The notes below the pieces were generated by a model. The model had not been told where the DNA came from. It ran no database searches and saw only the letters and a list, made by a program, of their open reading frames with translations. A DNA stretch of 64,000 nucleotides from Erythroxylum novogranatense (lineage: Eukaryota > Streptophyta > Magnoliopsida > Malpighiales > Erythroxylaceae). Shown piece by piece: positions 35,687 to 46,453 of this stretch. Positions within the stretch are counted from its first letter, which is position 1. Each line of letters starts with the position of its first letter. The stretch covers positions 54,785,783 to 54,849,782 of the forward strand of contig CM057228.1 in NCBI GenBank assembly GCA_029891385.1, read 5' to 3'. Made by a program: the position numbers and the translations under genes.

Positions 35687-37578
35687 CCCACTTTTCATCT
35701 TCTTTGTTGAGAAATGGTTAGGGTTTGTTCATGGAGAAGTTCTAGAGAGAGAAAGTTAAAAGGAAGAAGAAGATGATGAAATCCTTTGGAGTTTTGGGTT
35801 TCTAAGCTAGAATTGAAGTTTTCTAACCCACATGAACTATGGATGGGTTAGATTAGAGCTTGATTAGGGTTTATGGAATTTATGTGATAATTAGTGAAAT
35901 TTGGGGGGGGGGGGTTCAAATTTAATGGAAATTTATGAAATTTTGTTTGTGTTAAGGCTATTAAGGACCTTTCCAAGGGCAAGAAGAAGGAAGCCATTGG
36001 TTTTGGAGTTCCAAGAACAAGCAAGGATTTTTTTAAAGGTGGGTTTTATGTTTATAGTTGAATAATGGGCCATTGATATATTTTCAAAATCAAGAACATA
36101 AATGATTTCAAATTCATTATTTTTAAATGCTTTGAGAAATTTTTACAATTGATGCATTTATTGTTTGAATGCTTGAGAACCTTTATGTGAATTTGGTTGA
36201 ACAAATGATGAAATGATGGATGCTTACGTTTAGATGAATTGAGAAATGATGATGAATTTGTATATGGAATGTTACATGCTCATGAAAGGATTCATGAAAA
36301 TTGCATGATTTATGAAAAACAAGAATTTCAAGAGTTTTGCCATTTGGGGCAATCATTTTTTTTCAAGAGCATGATTACATGTTATGCGGGTTCGGCATAG
36401 TCCCTCATGTGGAGTCAGTGCACTGGTCTCATTCTTAAAGCCCTCTCCCGGCTGCTCGCAAGTGGCACGGAGTTCCTTTTAGGACTCCCTTATGTGTACG
36501 ACTACACAAGACCATTTTATGGAATTGTGTAGTCATCATGTGTATTGGACTTGCCAAACCATTATGATGTGTTAGATGTTGTGTTATGTGATTGAATTGT
36601 GACAAGTTTACTGCATTCATGGTTTTATGCACTTTTGGAAAAAAAATGCACAAATGGTGATTTTAAACATATGACAATAATCTTGAAAGAAATATGTGTT
36701 TTATTACTCAAAAAGGAAGTTGTCATGATAAAGAACTTTTGAACAGTTTTTGCTTGTTATTTGGTTATAAGCATATTACCTACTGAGCTTCCAAGCTCAC
36801 CCCACTCTTTTCCCCCATCTCCAGGTTTTTTAGCAAGAAATCAAGTGGAAGTGGATCAAGGCACCAATTGCATGTTTTGGTTGTGTTTGGAAAAAAAATG
36901 AATGTAAATAAGGCTTTAGTTGTATGTTAAGAATTTTTAGAAAGTGTATGTTATGTAATTTGGATATTGATATAGATGTTGTAAATTGGCTTGGAAATGC
37001 CAATGAAATTGTAAAAACTCTTGATGCATGATGTTAATGCAATATGGATTGGTATATGAATATGAATTATGTATTGTGTATGATGATGTGGGTTGAAATT
37101 GATGCAAATGAATAAGGTTATCCTTTTGAGTTAAGGAATGACATATTGTTATATATGTAAATGAATGGTTATGATAAACATTCTTGAATGTAAGAAATCT
37201 TATGTTAATGTGAAGAGTAAAAATGAAATGAAGTTGAAATATGACTCATCATGGATGAGCTTAGATTGAAATTAAGTAGAATTAAAGAAGTAAATCAATT
37301 GAATTAAGGGATTTGAATATGAGTTGCCTTTGCTTGGAATTGAAATGTTATGGTAAAGAGGGATTGTGAATTGATATGAATGTGTAGTTTTGATGAAGCA
37401 ATTGAGAGAAGATTTGAGAAATTGATGAAATAAGATTGATGGTTGAGTTACTAGGAAGTGATTTTGCATGATAAGAAATGAAAATTATAAAGTGTATCGG
37501 TATATGTGGTGTTAGGATGAAGTTTGAAGCATTAGAGATGCTTGAAAGAAGGTTTGGGGCGTATTGCCCCGTTTGTGT

Positions 37579-37762
37579 TCGTTAGACGGACATACAAATC
37601 CGTTTAACGGACCTTCTCTAATGGTTTTGGACAATTTGGGCAGTGTGTGTCCGTTAAACGGACATCCATGTCCGTTTAACGGACTGTCTCGGGTGAAAAT
37701 GGACAATTTGGCCAGTCCATGTCTGTTAAACGGACATGGACATGCATGTCCGTTTAACGGAC
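37579..37762. repeat. CCGTTTAACGG hairpin module with 72-73 bp tandem unit
   Basis: Three hairpins. The middle one (37649-37684) is perfect: GTCCGTTAAACGGACAT, loop CC, then its 17-base complement. The others are 37579-37612 and 37721-37762. TGGACAATTTGG precedes the second and third hairpins, giving a repeat of about 73 bp. Confidence 0.9.
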
Positions 37763-38532
37763 AGCCACGGGTCAACTTTAGTAATTTGCATTTTTGACCA
37801 GTTTTGAGGCCGAATCTCATTTTGAGGCCTCTAATACAAGTTGTATATCTCGATGTTAACTTTCCAATGGCACAAGAACGAAGGCATTTAGATATTTGTA
37901 GAAAATTTATGGCAATCGCGCCAAAGTATGTTTAAATTGATTCTGGGGAATGAACATGGTATACTCTTTTGATCATAACTCCCTCATCAGACCTCCAATT
38001 GAGGTTATTCTTAAGGCAATGGTTTTCTAAGACATGTAGCTACCTCTCCATAAAGTTTTGTAGCATTTGGAGATGATTTGAGGAAATTTGTATTAGAGCA
38101 AGTAAGAAGTCGGTTAGGAGAGCATGATTAATGTTTGTGCGTTTTAGTAATTTTTTATGATATCTTGAGCTATAAAGTTCCAATTGAAGTGATTTTTGCT
38201 GTAAAACGAACAAGAGATTATATAGCTATGATTTCTACGAAGAAGTCAAAAAGAATTGAAGATGTTTAGTCTTCCAAATTCGGTGCACAAATAGGAGAAA
38301 TGAGGTTAAGCATAGTAACTGTTTTGTTTGGGCACACCACGGAAGATATTGCAAGTGAATTTTGGATTATTATAAGCATGAAGATAAATTGATGCTGTCT
38401 AAATGGATTAAGAATGAAAAAAAAATTAACCCTCCAAGGTTATGTTCACGCTCCCGTTTCATGATCCAGAATAAGCAAGGCTTCATAAGTAAGTAAGAGA
38501 GTTGGGTTCCGGTAACGGGCTCCAACAAAGGA

Positions 38533-39040
38533 AGTCAATTTTTCAGTCAAACGTTCTGTCCTCTAATAATCATGCTAAAACCATAACAGAAACTTGTAAA
38601 AATCATAACTTGTTATTCCATGATCGAAAAATTCCAAACTTTATATCAAAATAAAGATCAAATCAAATCCTTCAACTTTCATGAAGAACTTCAAGGCTTA
38701 ATTAACCTCTAACAAGGTCAATTTCTCGGTCAAAGATTCAGCCATATAAATGGGTCAACCTATGTCATATTCAAATTTTGACTGACCATAACTTTCACTC
38801 TCGATATCGAAAAATCGCAAACTTTATGGCGACAGAAAGCAGTTAACATAAACTACAAGTTTCCAGAAGGCCATTTTCTCAAATTTTGCCTAAATCAAAA
38901 GTCAACTCTCAAAGGCCAAAAAGTCAAACTTTTCATATTTTCACACTTTTTCTTTTTAGTTCTTGCCATTTAACTTCATTTTAATCAACTCATCCACTTT
39001 TGAATATTTCTTATTTTCACTTAAAAGTTGGGGTCCAACA
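38533..39040 (-). repeat. Inverted arm of outer LTR, outer part
   Basis: On the minus strand it starts TGTTGGACCCCAAC at 39040 and follows 18844 onward: AAAAAGTGTGAAAATATGAA, CTTTCTGTCGCCATAAAG and a 'gagagtgaaagttatgg' phrase appear in the same order. Either the outer LTR is a fold-back or a second, oppositely oriented LTR merged with it. Confidence 0.7.
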
Positions 39041-39450
39041 TCGGATCCACTTTCGTTTTGTCTCAGTATTCGATTTTGTTTTCGCTTATGTTTTTTGTTT
39101 GATCCGTTTGTTTGTTTCTGATTCGATTATTCAACTTCGATTTTCGATTAAGTTTCGCTTACGTTTCGTATTCGATTTGCTTCGATTTGTTCGCTTCTAT
39201 TTCTGAGCCTTTCGTTTTGCTTTTGAGACTACAACTTTCGATTCATTTGTTTCCAAAATTTGTTATTCGATTTTTCGATTCGTTTTGTGTGTTTCCGATT
39301 CCGCTTCCGATTCGCTTTGTGTTTCTCTTTGATTCTGATCCGATTGTGTTTCGCTTATTTTCCGATTCGCATTCGTTTCCACTTTGGTTTCGCTTCTGCC
39401 GTTTCGTTTGTGTTTTCCGATTTTCTGTTTGGTTTAGTTTAAGCAAGTTG
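39041..39450 (+). repeat. Degenerate TTCGAT/TTCGTT/TTCGCT repeat
   Basis: About 400 bp of T-rich DNA with TTCGNTT words every 6-12 bp. It lies between the inverted arm and the LTR end GGGTCCCAACA. ORFs across it (such as 39112-39525) are low-complexity artefacts. Confidence 0.75.
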
Positions 39451-39471
39451 GGCTTGGGTCCCAACAAAAAC

Positions 39472-40210
39472 ATAAAGAGAGGGGGTTGTAACATCAAAGA
39501 AAAGATTAAGGAGGCAAAAGTTTAGAAAAAAATGTGGCAAAATTCTCTAGCTCAAGAACAAAAAAAAAAGAACATATGTAGAATTCAAACTTCTTTACTT
39601 TCCTTTACTTTCCTTATATTTGAATGTTGATTATGATCAATTTAGGATGTATTTTGGCTATGAGTTTCTAACTTTATTTTAGGAATTACTCTTGAATTGT
39701 TTTATTAAATTTTATTTTCTTGATTTAATAAAGATACATTTGTGGTGCTTATTGTTCCCATCTTTGATTTGAATTAAGATATTAGGTTAAAATATTTATT
39801 TTATGTTGCAAAGCAAGAGTTGGTACAATAATAGACCTATAAACATTAGATTAATAGGTAATTAAAAGAAATTTTAATTATTTGTTAGTTACCTATAGGA
39901 TTGCTTCAAATCTAATCGGATATTTATGAATAGTTTTGAGAGATCGAGAGGTCACAATTTAATATTTTAGTTGGGATTACTTTGTTAGATCTTGAGAGAG
40001 TGCAATCATAAATATTAAATATCTAGGTTTGTGTCTTTTAAATCAACAAGGATATGCGAAAACAAAACAAGGATAAAAGTAATTCCTAAGTTGTCATCAT
40101 TGAATAACAACAAATTAATTACATGTTGTTAATTATTCAATTATCATCTTTTGTTTAGTTTATTTTCTAGTTACATTATCATATTTTTTTACCTTAAATA
40201 AAATTGTTAA
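39472..40210 (+). mobile_element. Athila-type LTR, right part (continues from 18843)
   Basis: Rejoins the sequence cut at 18843. Phrases such as TAGATCTTGAGAGAGTGCAATC (39991-40012) are typical of the 3' half of Athila-type LTRs. The LTR end and primer site are not distinct. Confidence 0.45.
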
Positions 40211-41080
40211 ATGTTGGGAACAATACTCACAGAATGGCACTATTTATATTATAAAGATATACCTCATATATTTGAGATATCGATAGATTAAAACATCACA
40301 TTAATAAATACATAAAGAATGAGGAACATAAGAGTGACATAGCTAAATTCCCCACTAATTTATAAAACAATGCCCCTTAGAAACTTTTGATGGCTATATT
40401 TTGGGAAAGGACTATCTATGGTATATCTTAAAGAGTATGCACCTCAAATTGAGGACTTGGCTTGGAGTACAAAGATTTTTAGACCACATTATAATTTTTG
40501 TTATAAGAGAGGATAAATAAGACCATTCTTGAATGAGTAGTAAAGACACCATTTTATGCTATAAAACATGGAGAGGATATTAAAGAAATAAGGAAAAAAA
40601 TTAGATGGACTATCTAACTACTTTCACCATATGGGGTCCTCTGAAAAGCCTCTATAACTATCAACGATACTAGAGGAGGACAATGATAATGATGATGACC
40701 CTGTGATAGATTTCTTTCCTTTCTTTTCTTTATAACTTATACAATTTAATATTTTGTTTTCATTTTGTACTCCTAAACTCCAAATTTTTTCAATTTTATT
40801 ATTAATTTTGGTCTAGTACTTCATTTTAGTTTATTATTAGTTTCTATTTCATTTTAGTTTTAAATTTTCCACTTTTTTTAGTTTTGTTCACATGGTACAA
40901 ATATATTCTAGATATCAATCATCTTTACCTTGGAAAATAGGTAACAAATAGTGCCAAATAATTTTTTCCTTTCCTTTTTTATGTTTTTATTATCTTCAAT
41001 TGAATAATTTCATGATTCACACTTCTTACAGTGAGGACAACGTACAAATTTTGGTAGATTAGTTTCATCACTATTAGCTT
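40211..41080 (+). pseudogene. Athila-type internal remnant, very decayed
   Basis: A degraded reading gives RPHYNFCYKRG, MSSKDTILCY.TWRG and then acidic EEDNDNDDDP (about 40480-40710), resembling the plant-specific region of Athila gag or its downstream ORF. A phrase CAGTGAGGACAACGTACAA (41030-41048) resembles the GAGGACAATG..CAAGTTTGGGG tract before the 3' LTR of such elements. No frame stays open. Confidence 0.35.
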
Positions 41081-42200
41081 AATAAGCAACAATTTTGAGA
41101 TTTTGTACATTGAAAGAAGAGTAATTTAGATGATTTATCTTAAGTTTGATTATTTTATAATTTAATTAGTTTAGGTAACTAGATAGAAATTAAATAAACA
41201 AAACTTTAATTTGATCTATTGATTTACAAATGGATGCTTAATGTGCATAATCTTACCTTTTGTATAAATTAGATAGATTTTAAGTTAGAAGTGGATCCTT
41301 TTCAAGAACTTTAACTTCCAACCCAAAAACAAAAGTGAATAATTGAGCATTAATAAATTACTTTCTCGACTTTAACATAAATAAAAGGTTTAAAATTAAG
41401 AGTAGTCTTAGTAGCCATTTAAATTAGAGATCAAATTGAGTAACTAAGAGTATTCATGATAAGGTGTCTACTTTTGTATTACAAGATTACATGAATTTTC
41501 AAATAAGCCTTTAATGCTTAAGTGTTAGTTCAATAATAAGTATACTCACTTTTTCATTGATTTGATTTATTGAAATTATAAAAATGAAATCTTTTTACCC
41601 ATTTATTCTTACTTTATATATTATTTTGAATTATGCAGATTAAGTTATGTTTACATGATTATTGGATTGTTTTATTCCATAATGGTGCCTAAGAGGGTAG
41701 TAAATTAGGTTAATTCAAAATTTTAATTAAAATATACTAACTTATAAAGCATTGTTTACTAATTGTCATAAATTCAAGAATGAAATAAAAGTAAATGAAT
41801 TTAATTATTCCTGTAAATAATAAAGTAAAGAGTAAGGGAAGAGAAATGAATACCAAGTTATAGTGGTTTGCCAAACAATCCATTCTTGGTAAAGAGGAAC
41901 CTCCTTTTCAATATTTCCTCATGGTAAAGAGAAACCCTAAATTTTAGATAAGCCCATTACAATAGTGACAATCCCTAAATTTTAGATAAGCCCATTATAA
42001 TGATGACAAACCCTATAAATAGCTTACAACATAAAATTGCTCACTTAGATACTTTGATGATCACAAAAAGGATAACAAACTTAAAATAAGACAGTGAATG
42101 TTCAAATGATTAAAAATACTTTGAAAAGTGTGTAAAAGACATTCAAATGTTTTTTAGTACAAAAACCAATGAGAAAACATCTATTTGTAGTGTTATAGGA
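41081..42200. other. AT-rich DNA with one local duplication
   Basis: No coding signal. 'ccctaaattttagataagcccatta' recurs at about 41933 and 41972 (39-bp spacing). Probably LTR or 3' untranslated debris. Confidence 0.4.
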
Positions 42201-42883
42201 CCCAAATAGCCTTTAGAGACAAGAACTAACCACTATAACAACCGAATTTCATGTACTAGTTAACCGGTAAAAAATACTAGTTGACCAACAATAAGTGCTT
42301 AATTCACTATACATTTACTCCCTAATGCTTAGTGAACCTATTTTTGCTCATGTTTTATTTTAGTTAAAAGTTGGAAGAACAAGAACCAAAATGAGCTAAA
42401 CTCATATCATTTTTGTCATTTTATTGATATTTAATCTTATTTGCCTTTGTGGAAGCAAAGGAGATGAAATAAGTTGAAACAGGACAAAGAAGGTAAGAAA
42501 TGAAGTTATTGCAATTTAAACAGTCATTTATAGGACTATGTAAGTCACTGAAAGTTTTTAGGAGCTTAAAGACAATGTTTCAATCACAACTACAACCTAC
42601 ATGACCATGTGTGGGCTTACATGGCCATATAAGTGAGCTACACAACTGTGTAGCTCACTGTAAATGTGTATTTTCACAATTTTTGGCAAAAACTAACATG
42701 GCCACTTACATGCCTATGTAGCTAACAATGTATTGTTATACAATCCTAATTTTAAGCATAAAAGGGTATAAGAGGACAAAAAGAGCATGAAGACGTTAAA
42801 GACTCAAAAGGAGGCAAATTCCTTTCCTTTTGGAGAACAATAAAGAGATAAACTTTAGTTTTCTAGTTTAACAAGAATATCAA
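42201..42883 (+). mobile_element. Athila-type LTR fragment with hairpin-word module
   Basis: Phrases 'ttagtgaacctatttttgctcatg' and 'gttggaagaacaagaaccaaaatgag' resemble the start of Athila-type LTRs. A TATA-like CATAAAAGGGTATAAGAG lies near 42757, with the module upstream of it. Confidence 0.4.
42588..42722. repeat. Hairpin-word module: ACATGGCCATGT / GTAGCTCAC
   Basis: Contains ACATGACCATGTGTG, ACATGGCCATAT, GAGCTACACAACTGTGTAGCTC (a hairpin of 9-bp arms) and ACATGGCCACTTACATG. It lies upstream of the TATA-like box, as in the LTRs at 17951 and 59310. Confidence 0.7.
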
Positions 42884-43030
42884 GGTCAATGAATAATATG
42901 TGCTTAATTAGTTATGAATTTATTCCATAACACTTGGTGTTTAATGATATGAAATGTTTAATACATTCACTTTAGTTCATATTTAGTTTTAGGTACAATT
43001 CGAAAGCGAATAAGCTATAGTGAGTCAAAA
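42884..43030 (+). mobile_element. Family 3 LTR, 5' end fragment, + orientation
   Basis: ATATGTGCTTAATTAG and TTTAGTTTTAGGTACAATTC match in order the start of the minus-strand LTR that begins at 61127 (TGATATGTGCTTAATTG, TTGTTTTTAGGTACAATTTA). Interrupted at 43031. The 3' part of a family 3 LTR on the same strand reappears at 56372. Confidence 0.65.
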
Positions 43031-44575
43031 TGTTGGACCCCGCTGTCGGAGCCCAACATCGGACATGAGAGCGTGATGCTGTATGCGTGGAATGAAACCT
43101 GTTAAGTAAAAAATCTCAGAAAATGACCCTCGGAGACTTAATGGGCCCACATGAAACCTGCTAATTATACATTTAAGAAAAAGGCCCGCGGAAGATTAAT
43201 GGGCCTGCTGGAAAAATAAACTTGAAACTTTCTTTCATGTAATTTAAACCTACAAATTCATAATTCATGCTCCAAAAGATGAGTTTCATAAAGCTTTAAG
43301 AATATCTCAAACTAAATTACAACTTTGAGTTCAAGAGCCACAAATACCAAATACTCTTGAACCAATAATACTTGAAATAAATAAACATGACAAAATGAAA
43401 CTGGAGTGTTGCCGTAACTCGTGACTCACTCGATCTCTTGCTCGTCACCTGAATGGGGGAGATTAGAGGGGGTGAGCTATAAAGCTCGTGGGAACATATT
43501 TATAATATAGCAATAAGCAAAAGTATTCAAAAATATCTCATTGTCGTGATACTTGTTGAAATCATAGTCATTGAGCATGTATGATTCATAGATTGAAAAT
43601 GCTTGATTCTTAACCAATTCATGATGCATGACACATAACAAATCATAACACATAACACATAACATAACATAATGGTTTGGGTTGTCCCTGGTTCATGACG
43701 TACTATACATGCCATCGAAATGTTGATGTGTAGACGTAGTTTCGTGAGGGAATCCTTGTGAGAAACCCTATGCCACAGTCGGGCAGGCGGGAGAAGCCTT
43801 TCGTGAGTCAATGTGCACTTGACTATTCGTGAGGGACACCGTAAACCCACATAAATATGCATGATTCATATTCTTGTAAACTTGTTTGCCAAACTGGCAC
43901 TTGCTTGTAATCTTGCTTGTCATGTATTTCGTAAAACTTGAATTCATGTACTTGTATTCGTGAAAGGAGAAAAACCCCCCTTTTTGGAATTCTTTTCATA
44001 ATTCATGAATGCAAATCATGTAACAACATATAATCATTCCTAATCGTATATAATGCAGTCGTGATGATGCAATTTCAATGCATTAATTCTTTCTTGATTT
44101 GAACAAAACAATGAGTACTTATATACTCTATTATAAACATGAACCCACCTAATTTCCTTGCTTGTTCCTTCCTAAGAATGAGTTTCCTCTTGAGCCTCTT
44201 GATCCTCTTGCCTCACTTGATCTCCTAAAATAAGAACCAAAATCCCATTCAATAACTCTTGCTGAAACAATAATTCCATTCCTAACTTCCATCCAAAATT
44301 CCATATCCTTAGAAACTGATTTAGAACTTCATCACTTCACAAGACTTGTAGCTCTATGTCTCTAGTTTACAACGCCTCTAAAATCACCCCAAAAGGAGTT
44401 CTGTAGCAAAAGATATGATTAAAACACTAAAAACCATATGCGCTGGAAAACTGGCCTCGCCATGACGAAAGCACTGGCTCGCCATGCGTCTTGGCGGCTC
44501 GGCACGTCATGGCGTCTGACCTTCCAGACGCCATGCATGCGGCCTTGCGTACGTCCCTCAGTCCTCAAGGAAGAA
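43031..44575 (-). mobile_element. Family 2 LTR, 3' half, minus orientation
   Basis: The + strand starts TGTTGGACCCCGCTGTCGG, the complement of the family 2 LTR end. Read on the minus strand it has the GCGTC/GACGC module, the phrase GGAACAAGCAAGGAAATTAG near 44165, a CG-rich block (43690-43850) and a 3' splice-like CCATTCAG/GTGACGAGC near 43450. It butts directly against a chromovirus-like gag at about 44575, so its 5' half is missing. Confidence 0.7.
44440..44560. repeat. Hairpin module: TGGCGTC / GACGCCA words
   Basis: A GC-rich block with a perfect hairpin at 44509-44534 (ATGGCGTCTG, loop ACCTTC, CAGACGCCAT) and further CTCGCCATGACG and CGCCATGCGTC words. Confidence 0.85.
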
Positions 44576-44589
44576 CTTCCAGCTCTCAT

Positions 44590-45662
44590 CTGCCTCTACC
44601 TCGACCTCTCTGTCCAGATCCACCACCTCTACTCTGTTGAACTGTAGTATTACTCCCAGATCGCCCACTGACAGTAGACTGAATTTCTAACATCTCTGGG
44701 CAATCTCTTATCTAGTGGTCCAGGGAGTCACATTTAAAACAAGCTCCTGTCGATCTCCAGCACTCTCCACCATGCCTCCCCTCGCAATACTCACAAATTG
44801 GGAGGCGGTTCGAGTGAGTCGCTATCATCGCTAGTCTGTGACAACTGCGCCTCCGCTTAGATCTCGATCGCTCAATCGCCTAATGATCTGATTGCTCTAT
44901 TTTGGCGCTTACTGAAGCTTATGCTAGAACTCCCCTGACTCTCACTAGGCCTCTTTCCTCTGGACCCTTGCCCAATCTTTACTTGTTTCTCCTTCATCAG
45001 CTGTTCAATTCTAATTGAGGCAGCTCTCAACTCAGTGAAAGTGCCTATATCTGACCTTGCCAACCTTGTTCTGATCTCCATATTAAGTCCGTTTTCAAAT
45101 CTCCTACATTTATCTTCTTCTGTAGGGATCAGAATGGTAGCATAACCCATCAATTCATTAAATCGAACCTCATAGTCTGCCACTGACATCTTGCCCTGCT
45201 TCAGTTCCAAAAACTCTTGCATCTTCATGTCCAAGTAGACCTTGGGCATGTAGTTGTCTCTGAATACTCTCAGGAAGTCTTCCCACTTCAATTGACAAGG
45301 CCCGTAGTACCGCTGTAAATGCCTTCCACCATCGGTAAGTCGGGCCTCGCAATAATGATATCAAGATAGTCAAACTTCTCATCAAACTCGCAGTCCATCT
45401 GATCAAAAACCCTCTCAGTCCTCTCTAACCATCCCTCGGTCTCAGCCGCGTCTGTGCTGCTATAGAAGTCTACAGCTCCCTGCTTTCGCAGTCTATCATA
45501 CCTCCTCTCCCTTTTCTCGGGAACTCTAGGAGGCAACCCTTCAGATCGAGGTATCGAGGACTCTCTACTGGCTCCTACAGATCCTTGGTTAGCTAGTTGA
45601 TCAATCTGATCACCTTGGGCGAATGACCTATAACAAATGATAACCTCAATCATTATCTGCAT
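44590..45662 (-). pseudogene. Ty3/gypsy chromovirus-like gag, frameshifted
   Basis: A gag polyprotein relic on the minus strand. The N-terminal part (45662 down to about 45370) reads GWLERTERVFDQMDCEFDEK. A second frame gives RGPTYRWWKAF, and a third gives KWEDFLRVFRDNYMPK through LELKQGKMSVADYEVRFNEL (45291-44872). This is the retrotransposon gag (PF03732) core, so two frameshifts fall between about 45370 and 45290. Downstream (about 44795-44694) a double zinc knuckle reads CEYCERGHGGECWR then CFKCDSLDH.IRDCP, with a stop in the second, followed by a Gly/Arg-rich tail. No protease or pol follows. Its 5' LTR and primer site lie to the right. Confidence 0.9.
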
Positions 45663-45718
45663 TACTCAAGATATTTCATGCTTATCATTCCTATATGTCC
45701 CAACAGATGCTAAGTCAT

Positions 45719-45730
45719 GCTCTGATACTA
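45719..45730 (-). promoter_or_regulatory. Primer binding site, iMet-tRNA type
   Basis: The minus strand reads TAGTATCAGAGC, 11 of 12 matches to TGGTATCAGAGC, a few bases inside the LTR edge at 45737. It fixes the LTR at 45737-49110 as a 5' LTR. Confidence 0.8.
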
Positions 45731-46304
45731 CCTACTTATAGCGCCCCCTTACCGCAGGGTACCCACCGGGACACCCGAAGGTCATTTCGGCACATATCCT
45801 ACGATGAGGGCATGCTACGATCGATCACTACATTCCATTCATATGGCATGGTAACAATTCACTTAAAGCATCATAAGAAGATCACAGTATTCAAAACCAA
45901 CTTTTTCTTCATCGCATTTCACAAAATCGAAGTCTACATTGTCTTTCAACATTATCCATATGTACATCACCAAAAACCTAATACAATAGTACTACATGAA
46001 TGAGCAAAGTACATCAAAGTTATCTAAACCACCCAAAAGGACCTCAACTGACCGACCTTTGAGCCATGACCTTTCTCACCAACCACAATTTACTCTGCTG
46101 GTAGAGCCTCTTTAGTGGTTAGAGTCGTCTCTTGGTCCTAAAAAGAAAACGTTGCAATTTTGATGAGTTTTGCGAACTCAATGAGTGAACCATCATTGAT
46201 GAGTTCACCGGGTCAAGCACACATATCACATATTACACAAATATTCATTCAATGGATTCAATCTTATAATGTTATATGCATGAGACTCATATTCATTGTT
46301 ATTG

Positions 46305-46453
46305 TTGTGACCGAGTGCCCATCACATACTTATACATTACCATCGCCCATAGGGCTCGCCGAACAGAATCACAGAGCATAGCTCTGTACTCAAAACATAT
46401 ATCACGGAGCAAAGCTCTACGTGGAAGGGCTTCATTGGCCACTCAAGTCACAA
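46305..46453 (-). repeat. Mini-hairpin array, third family 1-related LTR
   Basis: Outer arms TTGTGACCG (46305-46313) and GTCACAA (46447-46453). Inner words include CAGAGCATAGCTCTG and GGAGCAAAGCTCTACG. Confidence 0.75.

Larger units (their letters stand above)
34742..38527 (+). mobile_element. Solo LTR, family 2, + orientation
   Basis: Length 3786 bp. Starts TGTTGGACCCCG and ends GGGTTCCGGTAACGGGCTCCAACA-like (38504-38527), flanked by the exact duplication AAGGA (34737-34741 and 38528-38532). The host sequence rejoins as CCTCT-AAGGA-AGTCAATT. It contains a purine-rich leader (35510-35677) with donor AAG/GTAAGTTCT at 35678, a CG-rich block (36380-36500), a 3' splice-like CATCTCCAG near 36825 and the CCGTTTAACGG module (37579-37762). 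No internal domain remains. Confidence 0.93.
18844..39466 (+). mobile_element. Family 2 LTR (outer), disrupted by two later insertions
   Basis: Starts TGTTGGACCCC and ends GGGTCCCAACA, with the duplication AAAAC at 18839-18843 and 39467-39471. Without the nested 22135-34377 and 34742-38532, it is about 4.6 kb. It holds units of about 185 bp (19330-20030), a purine-rich leader with donor GAG/GTAAGAG at 21120, a CG-rich block (21930-22110) and the TGCGA hairpin module (22112-22134 plus 34378-34402). The segment 34378-34741 plus 38533-39040 is a reverse-complement relative of its own start, followed by a TTCG-rich tail (39041-39450). The A-rich duplication is weaker evidence than the others, but matching ends and continuity of the Athila-type LTR outside support the call. 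Confidence 0.8.

Noticed and set aside
37512..37820. 102-codon ORF with repeated Cys-Pro-Phe-Asn-Gly-His, zinc-finger-like
   Set aside because: It arises from reading the CCGTTTAACGG hairpin repeats; spacing is set by the DNA repeat and no zinc-binding pattern fits.
39112..39525. 137-codon ORF rich in Arg, Phe and Leu
   Set aside because: A translation of the degenerate TTCG repeat; overlapping ORFs in other frames are equally open.
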